From contig NZ_BRZA01000001.1 of NCBI RefSeq assembly GCF_026012395.1, forward strand, positions 1,178,001 through 1,242,000: a DNA stretch of 64,000 bases. The letters run 5' to 3'. Below the pieces are notes generated by a model that did no database searches, was not told where the DNA came from, and saw nothing but the letters and a program-made list of their open reading frames with translations. Position numbers and translations under genes: made by a program. Position 1 is the stretch's first letter. The number at the start of each line of letters is the position of its first letter. Origin of the DNA: Lysinibacillus piscis (lineage in GTDB: Bacteria > Bacillota > Bacilli > Bacillales_A > Planococcaceae). Shown one piece after another: positions 46,186 through 54,547 of the stretch.

Positions 46186-47112
46186 TTGAAATATAGACAG
46201 CTTGAAGCCATTTTGAGGAGGGTTGATGAACACTATGCTGATTATCCACACTTTGTGAAGCAATATGCTTTAACCACTGCTGGTATCGCAGGTGAGGAGG
46301 AGGTATTTTATTTTTTACAAGAACTTACGATACCACATCAATTGTTGCGCAATTTTTGTCTAGTAGATTATACAGGACATAGACATGAAATTGACTTTAT
46401 TGTTATTTTTTCTTCTTTCATTATTTGCTTAGAAGTGAAAAACATAACAGGACAGCTAGATTTCAATGTCGAGACATCGCAGCTGTTGCGCACTCGCTCT
46501 GATGGCATGATAGAGCGATTTTCAAATCCTGTTGAGCAGCTAGTACGCCATACTCGTTTTCTTTCTACGCTTTTCCCCCATGTTCCTATTGTCGGCGCAG
46601 TTGTTATTGCAAATCGTCGTGCAATTATTGGCAACCATGACTCCCATATCCCGATTTTCCATGCAGATTATATTCATAGCTTTATTGAAAAAAATTTAAA
46701 CCAATATACCAAGCCTATTCTTGATATAGCTGTATTTCACAAACAACTTACAGCGTTACATTCACCAATAAGTAAGCCGTTTTCTTTCACATTAGCTCAT
46801 TTGAAAAGTGGTGTGTTTTGTGCAAAATGCTCCGTTAAAATGAAGTTTATACAAGGGAAATTTGTTTGTTCACAGTGTCATCACCAAGATAAATTGGCTC
46901 ATTTTCAAGCACTACACGATTTCCGCTTATTAGTGAGTTCAAAAATTACCAATCAGCAATTTTGTCAGCTCTGCGACATCACATCGCGGTACGCAGCAAA
47001 GCGCTTGCTAAAATTTTTACCTGTTGTCCAGCAAGGTCGTGCCACTTATTATGAAATTCCTGAGCAAATTCTTACTATGACATCCTACGAAGGTTGCATT
47101 TCGCCCGATTAG
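46186..47112 (+). CDS. NERD-domain (nuclease-related) protein with zinc ribbon
   Basis: A 308-residue cytoplasmic protein. Residues about 30-145 are a NERD domain: AGEEEVFYFLQEL, then HEIDFIVIFSSFIICLEVKNITG, the D...E-x-K nuclease-like core. The central region is helical. Residues about 205-240 form a CAKC...CSQCHH zinc-ribbon-like element, followed by a C-terminal DNA-binding-like segment (NQQFCQLCDITSRYAAKRLLKFL). NERD proteins are thought to act on DNA or RNA but are poorly defined. Initiation is at TTG (46186) after GGAGG. The final codons and stop coincide with the first copy of the 21-bp repeat, so the C-terminus is partly repeat-derived. It interrupts the surface-protein cluster and lies divergent from the 42.1-kb gene. 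Confidence 0.88.
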   Translation: MKYRQLEAILRRVDEHYADYPHFVKQYALTTAGIAGEEEVFYFLQELTIPHQLLRNFCLVDYTGHRHEIDFIVIFSSFIICLEVKNITGQLDFNVETSQLLRTRSDGMIERFSNPVEQLVRHTRFLSTLFPHVPIVGAVVIANRRAIIGNHDSHIPIFHADYIHSFIEKNLNQYTKPILDIAVFHKQLTALHSPISKPFSFTLAHLKSGVFCAKCSVKMKFIQGKFVCSQCHHQDKLAHFQALHDFRLLVSSKITNQQFCQLCDITSRYAAKRLLKFLPVVQQGRATYYEIPEQILTMTSYEGCISPD

Positions 47113-47211
47113 TATGCAAATTCGCCCGTAAAATGTCCAACTTCGCCCGATTCGCAGCTAATTTCGCCCGTAAATTATATAACTTCGCCCAATTAAGCCC
47201 GTAAAATGAAA
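47100..47211 (+). repeat. 21-bp-period tandem repeat, open as FARxxxN heptads
   Basis: TTCGCCC recurs at 47100, 47121, 47142, 47163 and 47184, exactly 21 bp apart. A sixth, shortened copy (GCCCGTAAAATG) begins near 47194. Copies alternate between CGATT and CGTAAA types, giving a 42-bp higher-order unit. One frame stays open from 47064 to the TAA at 47202-47204 and reads FARLVCK, FARKMSN, FARFAAN, FARKLYN, FAQLSP. Only TTG codons with no proper RBS could start it, so translation is doubtful. The first copy overlaps the NERD stop codon. Confidence 0.8.
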
Positions 47212-47213
47212 GG

Positions 47214-47251
47214 AGCCAAGCATATCTCCTTTTCAGAGGATATGCTTGGCT
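47214..47251. terminator. hairpin between NERD/repeat region and SLH gene
   Basis: Perfect 13-bp stem AGCCAAGCATATC / GATATGCTTGGCT with a 12-nt loop. T-runs are short on both sides, but the position at convergent gene ends fits a bidirectional terminator. Confidence 0.75.
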
Positions 47252-50200
47252 TTAATGAAAGGCTCGGTATAGCAATGCGACAAATTGCGCGCGTGTTAAC
47301 GGGGCATTTGGGTTAAAGTAACCGTTTGAACCTAGAGCGATTCCTTCTCGCTCTAGTGCTGTGATATAGTCATAGCTCCAATGTGTTTCATTTACATCTT
47401 TGAAGGTATTTGTGCCACCTAATGACAAGTTCAACGCTCCTACTAGAATTTTCGCCATTTGCGCACGTGTTACTATCTCATCTGGATTAAATGCTCCTTT
47501 TGAACCATCGATAATGCCTGCCTGTTGGAGCTTCATAATCGCCTCGTAATATGGATGGTTTACTGGCACATCTATAAACGATGCTGCCTCACGGATTGGC
47601 TCTAGCTCGAGGGCACGTGCCAACATCACAACTACATGTTGACGCTTGATAAATTCATTGGGGCGAAATGTACCGTCTGGATAGCCGTTGATAATGCCTT
47701 GTGTCGCGATTTCCTTTATCATCTCATTTGCCCAATGTCCCGCAGTATCGCTAAATGTTACCAAAGGCTCGGTCGGCTCCTCTGGTTCAAGCATGGGTTC
47801 GGGCTCTGGTGTTGTCATGCGATTTTCTATCCATTTGGCATACAGCTTAGTTGTTGTTGTCACATGATCCGTTGCAAAATCCCATTTTGTTATAAATGTA
47901 GGCTCCTTATACCAACCATCAAACGTATAGCCTGCTTTTACTGGAATTGGTGGGACTTTGATTAGCTCATTGTCAAAAGCAACTTGATTATCTATTAGAC
48001 TACCACCATTTGTCTCAAATGATAGTATAAATACGGACGGTAAACGATCCATATTTATCGGTATATTTGCCCATTTTGCATATAGGGTTCTATTTTCTTT
48101 CACTGTATCCGTAGCAAATTTCCATCGTGTAATAAATGTAGGTTCCTTATACCAGCCCTCAAATGTATAGCCACTTCTTGTTGGAGATAGTGGCGCAATA
48201 ACCGCAGTATCATATGTCACCGTTTGTGCTTGGACTATACTGCCCCCATATGTGTTGAAGGTTACTGTATGCTGTGCCACTTCCCATTTTGCATACAATG
48301 TTGTATCTTCTGTCACTACATCTGTATCAAAATCCCATTTTGTTGTGAAAGTGTCCTCTGTATACCACCCTTCAAATGTATAGCCTACCTTTGTGGGAAT
48401 TGGTGGCTCGGTCACTTTATTATTGTAATCAATTGTTTGACTGGGTGGGACAGGACTATCTCCATCTACTTCAAAAGATACTATATGTTGAGCTACTGCC
48501 CACTTTGCCTGCAATGTTGTATTTTCCATTACCGTATCCACTACAAAATTCCATATATCTGTATCTTTATACCATCCGTCAAATGTAAAACCGATTTTTG
48601 TTGGGTCTGATGGTTTAGTTACTTTATTGTTGTAATGAATCATTTGTGGTGGTGGAGTTGGGATACCTCCATCTGTATCAAAGGATAATTCATATTGAAT
48701 TGTTTCCCATTTTGCATAGAGCGTCACATCAGCATTGTTTATTGTCAGCGAGTCACCTGCAGCATAATTTGTTCCCCCTCCATTTGCTTGGCGATTCCAG
48801 CCAGCAAATGTATAGCCTGTTTTCTCAAGTTGACCACTGTTCCCAAGTACTGTTACACTATCGCCATTTCCATAGGTTTCCTTATCAGTAGGCACAGTTC
48901 CTCCTGTTGCCTCATTCGCATCATAGCTTATCATATATGGAAATGCTTCATAAGCACCTAAATCAATTACCCCTCCTTGAATACGCAGTTTACCATAAAG
49001 GTCTTGCAGCACATTAACTAATTCAGGGTAACTAGAATTCCCCTTATTAATTGCTGGTGAACCTGCTTTTAAACGATAATTCAAGTTAGTTGGGTCGATA
49101 AATACTTCTTCTAATAAGTAGCTAGTCGGACTCTCTAAATGACCTTTACTACTATATAACTGGGCTCCATTATTCCCTAAATTCAAAAGACTATTAGTAA
49201 CTTCTCCAGCATACTTATTATCATAGGCTGGACCATTATTACCTATGATAATACTATTGCGAATTTTACTCGTTGCATCCCCACCATGAATAACCGCTTT
49301 ATTATCATCAGTCTCATTTCCACTTATTGTAACATTCGTTAACGTCATTATACTATTCCAATTATGAATACTGCCTCCAGCGCTGGTTGCCGTATTGTCG
49401 CTGAATAGCGCATTCGTTATGATTGGGTTACTATCACTGTTGTTCATAGCACCCCCACTGTTCGCCTTATTTTTACTAAATATCACGTTTGTTAGGATTG
49501 GGTTACTATTCTCATTGTACATAGCGCCTCCAGCGGTATTTGCCTTATTTCCAATGAAGGTTACATTCGTCAAGGTTGGGCTACTGTTCTCATTGTACAT
49601 ACCAGCGCCAGCCTCATTATTACCGCCTCCTGCATTTGCATTCCCACCTGTAATTGTGACACCATCTAGAATGGCTGTATTATCTAGACTCAAGCCACCA
49701 TGATAAAATACATGGTAGCTATTATCACCAATATTATTTTCTGTGCCAATATCTCCACTTAAAATTGTTTTATAAGCCGCCACATTACGTTCGTCCCTTG
49801 TCTGCTCTATCCCTGCAAAGCCACCATAGATAGCTACACCGTTTTTCATTTGAAAGGAAATTGCACGGTTTGTACCTGTTGTTGGTGTATATGTCCCCTT
49901 AGCAACCCAAATCTCCTTCCCTGCTACAGCCTGCGTTAAAGCACTCTGTAGGTCTGTATAGGCATTGGCCCAGCTCGTACCATTATTAGCACCTATTGCT
50001 GCGACATTGACATAAATGATATCGGTAGCTGCTGCAAATAGCATAGCTAAAGAATTTTGAAATGGTGCAATGCGAATCTGGCGCTTTTCAATTTCAGATT
50101 GTCCGATGACTTGCAACCATATATGGTGTGTGCCTTCTGTCTCTATCGTCAGTGACTGGTTCACATCAAATGGTTGCCACGTTTCACCTAAGTCTTGGGA

Positions 50201-50410
50201 GATTTGTACAGTAGCACTATCTGATGAACTAGTCGTTACATGCATTGTCACAGGACTTGTAGCGACCTCTCCTTCATTATAGGGTTGCCCATCTGTCTGT
50301 AACTGAATGGTCAGTGTAGGCGTAACGGCAGCTGCTTTTATAGGCAAACTACTGAAAATTAATAGACAAACTAGCAGAATTGACACAGTTTCGTGCAATG
50401 ATCGATTCAT
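47252..50410 (-). CDS. SLH-anchored parallel beta-helix and InlB-repeat surface protein
   Basis: A 1052-residue exported protein. Signal peptide to about residue 28. A beta-sandwich-like segment (LTIQLQTDGQPYNEGEV) leads into residues about 130-500 with the right-handed beta-helix pattern of polymorphic outer-membrane-like repeats (GGAMYNENSNPILTNVIFSK). Residues about 510-875 hold five InlB B-type repeats with FEGWYKEPTF and TLYAKW motifs. A Glu/Pro linker precedes three SLH modules (VTFSDTAGHWANEM to the end) closely similar to those of the 39.5- and 54.5-kb genes. Beta-helices are often adhesins or polysaccharide-active. Its promoter carries the CATTAAG element 44 bp upstream. Confidence 0.93.
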   Translation of the reverse strand: MNRSLHETVSILLVCLLIFSSLPIKAAAVTPTLTIQLQTDGQPYNEGEVATSPVTMHVTTSSSDSATVQISQDLGETWQPFDVNQSLTIETEGTHHIWLQVIGQSEIEKRQIRIAPFQNSLAMLFAAATDIIYVNVAAIGANNGTSWANAYTDLQSALTQAVAGKEIWVAKGTYTPTTGTNRAISFQMKNGVAIYGGFAGIEQTRDERNVAAYKTILSGDIGTENNIGDNSYHVFYHGGLSLDNTAILDGVTITGGNANAGGGNNEAGAGMYNENSSPTLTNVTFIGNKANTAGGAMYNENSNPILTNVIFSKNKANSGGAMNNSDSNPIITNALFSDNTATSAGGSIHNWNSIMTLTNVTISGNETDDNKAVIHGGDATSKIRNSIIIGNNGPAYDNKYAGEVTNSLLNLGNNGAQLYSSKGHLESPTSYLLEEVFIDPTNLNYRLKAGSPAINKGNSSYPELVNVLQDLYGKLRIQGGVIDLGAYEAFPYMISYDANEATGGTVPTDKETYGNGDSVTVLGNSGQLEKTGYTFAGWNRQANGGGTNYAAGDSLTINNADVTLYAKWETIQYELSFDTDGGIPTPPPQMIHYNNKVTKPSDPTKIGFTFDGWYKDTDIWNFVVDTVMENTTLQAKWAVAQHIVSFEVDGDSPVPPSQTIDYNNKVTEPPIPTKVGYTFEGWYTEDTFTTKWDFDTDVVTEDTTLYAKWEVAQHTVTFNTYGGSIVQAQTVTYDTAVIAPLSPTRSGYTFEGWYKEPTFITRWKFATDTVKENRTLYAKWANIPINMDRLPSVFILSFETNGGSLIDNQVAFDNELIKVPPIPVKAGYTFDGWYKEPTFITKWDFATDHVTTTTKLYAKWIENRMTTPEPEPMLEPEEPTEPLVTFSDTAGHWANEMIKEIATQGIINGYPDGTFRPNEFIKRQHVVVMLARALELEPIREAASFIDVPVNHPYYEAIMKLQQAGIIDGSKGAFNPDEIVTRAQMAKILVGALNLSLGGTNTFKDVNETHWSYDYITALEREGIALGSNGYFNPNAPLTRAQFVALLYRAFH

Positions 50411-50453
50411 TTTATTCCTCTCTCTCTTTGAAGTGAATTGTCTAAGTTCATAT

Positions 50454-50506
50454 ATTATTAATTTATCAAATTCAAAAAAGACTTTTCTTAATGAAATCTT
50501 AATGAT
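50454..50506 (-). promoter_or_regulatory. conserved direct-repeat promoter element, copy 2
   Basis: CATTAAGATTTCATTAAGA on the minus strand (50486-50505), then 17 bp, then TGATAA (50463-50468). It is 44 bp upstream of the beta-helix SLH gene and matches the other copies at nearly every core base. Confidence 0.75.
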
Positions 50507-50522
50507 TTTGATTCACTAACAG

Positions 50523-50568
50523 AACAAGCCCACCTTCTTTACAAATAGATAAAGAGGGCAGGCTTGTT
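50523..50568 (-). terminator. hairpin downstream of the LRR/InlB SLH gene
   Basis: Arms AACAAGCC (50523-50530) and GGCTTGTT (50561-50568) with a partly paired interior; the T-tract is weak. Confidence 0.5.
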
Positions 50569-50569
50569 A

Positions 50570-53500
50570 TTAGAATTGAATGTTCATTGCTCGATACATA
50601 AATGCTACAAATTGTGCTCGTGTGACAGGTTCATCTGGCTTGAAATAGCCATTATCCCCTAAAGCAATTCCATATGCTTCAAGTGTCGCAATATAATTAG
50701 AGCTCCAATGTGTAGCTGGTACATCTTGAAAGTCACTCGTTCCACCTATTGGTAATTCAAAGGCACGCACGAGAACTTTTGCCATTTGTGCTCGTGTTAA
50801 CGGTTCTTCTGGCAAGAAAAATCCATTTACTCCATCCATAATCTCTGCTTGCTGCAATTGCATAATGACCTCATAATAGGGATGATTTGATGGTACATCC
50901 TTAAATGGTGTAGCCTCACGCTTTGATATTAATGTGAAGGCACGTCCAAACATAACTGCAATATGTTGGCGCTGAATTGGTTCATTTGGGCGGAATGTGC
51001 CATCTGGATAGCCTTTAATAATGCCACGAGTCGCAATGCCCTCAATCATATCTTTTGCCCAATGCTTCGAAATATCTGAAAAAGTGATGGGCTTTGTTGG
51101 TGTTATATGCTCATCTGGTGTTGGTTCTATAGGCTGTTCTGGCTTTGGCTCGTTTGGTTTCGGTGTTACTATCGGTGGCTCTGGTGTCGGTTCATTTGGT
51201 GTAGGAACATAACTACCTCCACCACCCGATACATTGTCCTGACGCCACTGTGCATGGAGCACAACATCAGCTGTATTTATTGTAAACTTGTTACCAGCAA
51301 CATAATTGGTTCCTTTGCCATCTGCCTGTGTATTCCAGCCTGTGAATGTGTAGCCTGCTTTGATAAGATTCCCTTTATTTGCTACCGTTACACTTGCACC
51401 TTCTTCATAAGCATTGGCATCTACTGGTGCGGTTCCTTCTGTTGCTCCATTGCCATTGTACGTTACTTTATATGTTGGATTTGCTTCCCATTTTGCATAG
51501 AGGGTGATATTGGATGCTCCCATCTTCAGCGTAGTCCCTGCAGCATAATCATTTCCCGCTCCATCGCTCCAACCTGTGAACGTATAGCCTGTTTTAACGA
51601 GACTTCCTTTGTCGGCAACCGTTACATCCTGCCCTTCCTCATACAATTGACCATCTTTTGGCACTATCCCCTCTGTTGCTCCGTTGCCATCATACGTTAC
51701 CTTGTATGTTGGCGTTTCAATCCATTTTGCATAGAGGGTGATATTGGATGCTCCCATATAAAATATATTGCCTGTAGCGTAATCATTTCCTACTCCGTCA
51801 CTCCAACCTGCAAATGTGTGACCCGTTTTTGCAAGATTTCCTTTCTCCGCTACACTGACACATTCTCCTGTATCATATGCGTTGGCATCCTCTGGTACTG
51901 TACCTGTTGCTCCATTACCATTGTAGGTTACGCTGTAGGTTGTAGAATTCGGAGCTCCCTCAGCATAAATTTTCATCGGCTTTGCTACAATACCATTCCA
52001 CAAATTTGTATAATCGATATCTTCATACCATTCAAATGTGGAAGAACTTGGATTTTGTTCTGCAAACGCCTTAGCTTCCAAACTAGGTGCTCCACAAAAA
52101 CGAACGCTAGATAGGTAATTATTTAAAAAGGCTGAATTTCCGATTGTTGTGACACTACTCGGAATCATCAAGTACTTAAGTTTATTAATATGAAAGGCAT
52201 ACTTGCCAATTGTTTCTACACCTTCTGGAATCACCAAATTCTTTATACTATTAATAGAAAAGGCTGAATCCCCAATCATTTTAAGATTGGTTGATAATTC
52301 AACATTTTCTAAAACGAAATTAGAGCTAAATGCTCCTTCTCCAATCGATGTCACACTATTAGGGATTTTGATATTTATGATATTATTCCCACTAAAAACA
52401 CGCTTTTCAATAGATAGAAGATTTGTTGCTTCAATATCGACTTGCTCTAGCTTATTTTCTTCAAATGCCTTTTCCCCAATAAATGTGACATTCACTGGTA
52501 TCCTCAACTCTGTTAGCCAATTCATTGAAAATGCCTGTGCTCCAATAGAAGTTAGACTATCAGGTAACTCTATGCTTGTTAAACTATTTCCGATAAAGGC
52601 TTTATCTCCAATTGTTGTAAGATTCACTGATAAATCCAATTCCACTAGATAATTATCAGCAAATGCCTTTTTTCCAATAGTAATTACGCTATTTGGAAGC
52701 TCAAGATACGTCAAATCATTTAACTCAAATGCGCTGTCCCCAATGGATGTAATAGTTGCTGGCATGTCTATAGCTGTTAAATATTTTTCATAAAAAGCTC
52801 GATTTCCTATTGCTGTTACTGGCTTACCATTAATAGTAGGAGGAATCACTAAATCTATCTCTTCATCGCCAATATAGCCTATAATTGTAACGCCCGTATC
52901 ATTATCAATTGTTAGAAAATCTCCTTCATTTCCAACTGCTGTCCACTGTGCATACAGCGTAATGTTCTCTGTACCCATCTGGAATATGTCATTTGCTGTA
53001 TAAGGTGTGCCATTGCCATTCGATTGCGTGTTCCAACCTGTAAATGTATGGTTTGCTTTTTCAAGGTCACCCTTATCTTTTACGGTTACACTATCTCCTT
53101 GGTTATAAGCTGTTGGATCGAATGGGGCTGTTCCTGTTGCACCATTTCCATCATAAGATACACTATAACTTGGAACTCCTACCCACTGTGCATAAAGCGT
53201 GATATTTCCTGTGCCCATATTGAAGGTGTCACCTACTGCATAAGGTATTTCACCTCCATTCGGTTGCGTGTTCCAACCTGTAAATGTATGATTTACTTTT
53301 TCAAGGTCGCCCTTATCTTTTACGGTTACACTATCTCCTTGGTTATAAGCTGTTGGATCAAGCGGTGCTGTTCCTGTTGCACCATTGCTATCATAACTGA
53401 CACTATATGTTGTAGTTACAGGTGTATCCTTTGTATATATTTCCATCGACTTTAATACTTGATTGTTCCATGACTTTGTAAAGTTTTTATCCTCATACCA

Positions 53501-54337
53501 GCCATCAAATTGTGATGTGGCTTGATCTATAAATACATCGTCCCCTAAAGTCAAAGCTCCAGCAAAACGTACTGTATGCAACTGATTATTGGCGAATGCC
53601 TCGTCTCCAATAGACTTCACCATTGCTGGTATCGTTACACTTGTTAATTGATTCCCTATAAATGCCCAGTCTCCTATTGTGTTAACACTTGACGGTATTT
53701 CTATGTGCTCTAGCTGATTGTCCCTGAATACAGAATCGCTAATCGCTGTAATGCCATTCGGTAGCTTCGCATTCTTTATATTGTTATTATCAAATGCATA
53801 ATCCCCTATATACGTAATACTATTGGGTAGCTCTATTTCCGTTAAACGATTGAACATAAAAGCTCCATTTTCTATATGCTCAATGCCTTCTGATAGCTTC
53901 ACGCTCGTTAATTTATTATAGTAAAATGCCGAATCATCAATCTTCTTAACACTTGCAGGAATGTCTATCGTTATCAGCTCATTAAATGCAAATGCTAGAT
54001 TACCAATATACGTGAGATTCGATGGTAACGTTACGCTTTCTAACCAATTATCGGAAAATACCTCGTCCCCAATCGATGTGATACTATCTGGAATTATTAC
54101 CGTTCTTAATCCTTTATCATAAAATGCCGCATCTCCTATCGCCGTCACTGGTTTTGACTGAATAAATGCTGGAATTTCTACGTCTACATCATTTCCTTTA
54201 TATTTTGTAATCGTGACACCCGTAGCATTGTCAATTGTTTGAAAATCTGCTTCACTTCCTGCTGCCTCAACAGAAATTACTCCCCATTGTGAAAAAAGTA
54301 ATAGAAAAACCATTAGGATATTTCTTGCTTTTTTCAA
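50570..54337 (-). CDS. SLH-anchored protein with two BspA-type LRR blocks and InlB repeats
   Basis: A 1255-residue exported protein. Signal peptide to about residue 26. The body consists of two duplicated halves: an LRR block (residues about 60-270, opening with ADFQTIDNATGVTITKYKG) plus two InlB-type repeats, then a second LRR block (about 480-770, opening with GDFLTIDNDTGVTIIGYIG) plus three InlB-type repeats (GNGATEGTxP...GYTFTGW). A Pro/Glu-rich linker of about 45 residues (PTPNEPTPEPPIVTPKP) extends the chain, followed by three SLH modules (residues about 1085-1255). Internal duplication and shared modules with the 39.5-kb gene point to recent domain exchange. The CATTAAG promoter element lies 44 bp upstream. 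Confidence 0.93.
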   Translation of the reverse strand: MKKARNILMVFLLLFSQWGVISVEAAGSEADFQTIDNATGVTITKYKGNDVDVEIPAFIQSKPVTAIGDAAFYDKGLRTVIIPDSITSIGDEVFSDNWLESVTLPSNLTYIGNLAFAFNELITIDIPASVKKIDDSAFYYNKLTSVKLSEGIEHIENGAFMFNRLTEIELPNSITYIGDYAFDNNNIKNAKLPNGITAISDSVFRDNQLEHIEIPSSVNTIGDWAFIGNQLTSVTIPAMVKSIGDEAFANNQLHTVRFAGALTLGDDVFIDQATSQFDGWYEDKNFTKSWNNQVLKSMEIYTKDTPVTTTYSVSYDSNGATGTAPLDPTAYNQGDSVTVKDKGDLEKVNHTFTGWNTQPNGGEIPYAVGDTFNMGTGNITLYAQWVGVPSYSVSYDGNGATGTAPFDPTAYNQGDSVTVKDKGDLEKANHTFTGWNTQSNGNGTPYTANDIFQMGTENITLYAQWTAVGNEGDFLTIDNDTGVTIIGYIGDEEIDLVIPPTINGKPVTAIGNRAFYEKYLTAIDMPATITSIGDSAFELNDLTYLELPNSVITIGKKAFADNYLVELDLSVNLTTIGDKAFIGNSLTSIELPDSLTSIGAQAFSMNWLTELRIPVNVTFIGEKAFEENKLEQVDIEATNLLSIEKRVFSGNNIINIKIPNSVTSIGEGAFSSNFVLENVELSTNLKMIGDSAFSINSIKNLVIPEGVETIGKYAFHINKLKYLMIPSSVTTIGNSAFLNNYLSSVRFCGAPSLEAKAFAEQNPSSSTFEWYEDIDYTNLWNGIVAKPMKIYAEGAPNSTTYSVTYNGNGATGTVPEDANAYDTGECVSVAEKGNLAKTGHTFAGWSDGVGNDYATGNIFYMGASNITLYAKWIETPTYKVTYDGNGATEGIVPKDGQLYEEGQDVTVADKGSLVKTGYTFTGWSDGAGNDYAAGTTLKMGASNITLYAKWEANPTYKVTYNGNGATEGTAPVDANAYEEGASVTVANKGNLIKAGYTFTGWNTQADGKGTNYVAGNKFTINTADVVLHAQWRQDNVSGGGGSYVPTPNEPTPEPPIVTPKPNEPKPEQPIEPTPDEHITPTKPITFSDISKHWAKDMIEGIATRGIIKGYPDGTFRPNEPIQRQHIAVMFGRAFTLISKREATPFKDVPSNHPYYEVIMQLQQAEIMDGVNGFFLPEEPLTRAQMAKVLVRAFELPIGGTSDFQDVPATHWSSNYIATLEAYGIALGDNGYFKPDEPVTRAQFVAFMYRAMNIQF

Positions 54338-54380
54338 TATACTCCACCTTCTTTACTAAATTTATCCACAAAAAATTGGA

Positions 54381-54434
54381 TACTATTAATTTATCAAATT
54401 ATCAAGGGAAGTTTTCTTAATGAAATCTTAATGA
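54381..54434 (-). promoter_or_regulatory. conserved direct-repeat promoter element, copy 3
   Basis: The same direct repeat CATTAAGATTTCATTAAGA (54415-54433) with the TGATAA box (54391-54396) one base further away (18 bp) than in the other copies. It lies 44 bp upstream of the two-block LRR gene. Confidence 0.72.
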
Positions 54435-54462
54435 ACAAATATTCATTTTCGCATGATACTCA

Positions 54463-54514
54463 TAAAACAAGCATCCCCTCTCCCTTTTAAACAAAGGTAA
54501 GAAGAAATGCTTGT
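54463..54514 (-). terminator. terminator of the 54.5-kb SLH gene
   Basis: Arms ACAAGCAT / ATGCTTGT (54467-54474 with 54507-54514) with TTTTATG on the minus strand. It lies 34 nt after the stop codon. Confidence 0.6.
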
Positions 54515-54547
54515 TGTCGTTTTTTACAGCTTGCCAAACGTTCATAT

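Noticed and set aside
47064..47204. 36-codon FAR-heptad frame as a real gene
   Set aside because: No ATG or GTG with a ribosome-binding site; only a TTG directly abutting AAGG. It is kept as a repeat and finding rather than a CDS.
47100..47211. CRISPR array
   Set aside because: The repeated core is only 8 bp and the spacing is 21 bp; no cas genes are near and the spacers are too short.
51107..52114. 335-codon open frame on the plus strand opposite the LRR/InlB gene, with other long antisense frames in the cluster
   Set aside because: The translation is extremely Cys/Ile/Phe-rich with no domain, has no RBS, and lies antisense to a clearly real gene; repetitive codons of the SLH genes keep the opposite frame open by chance.
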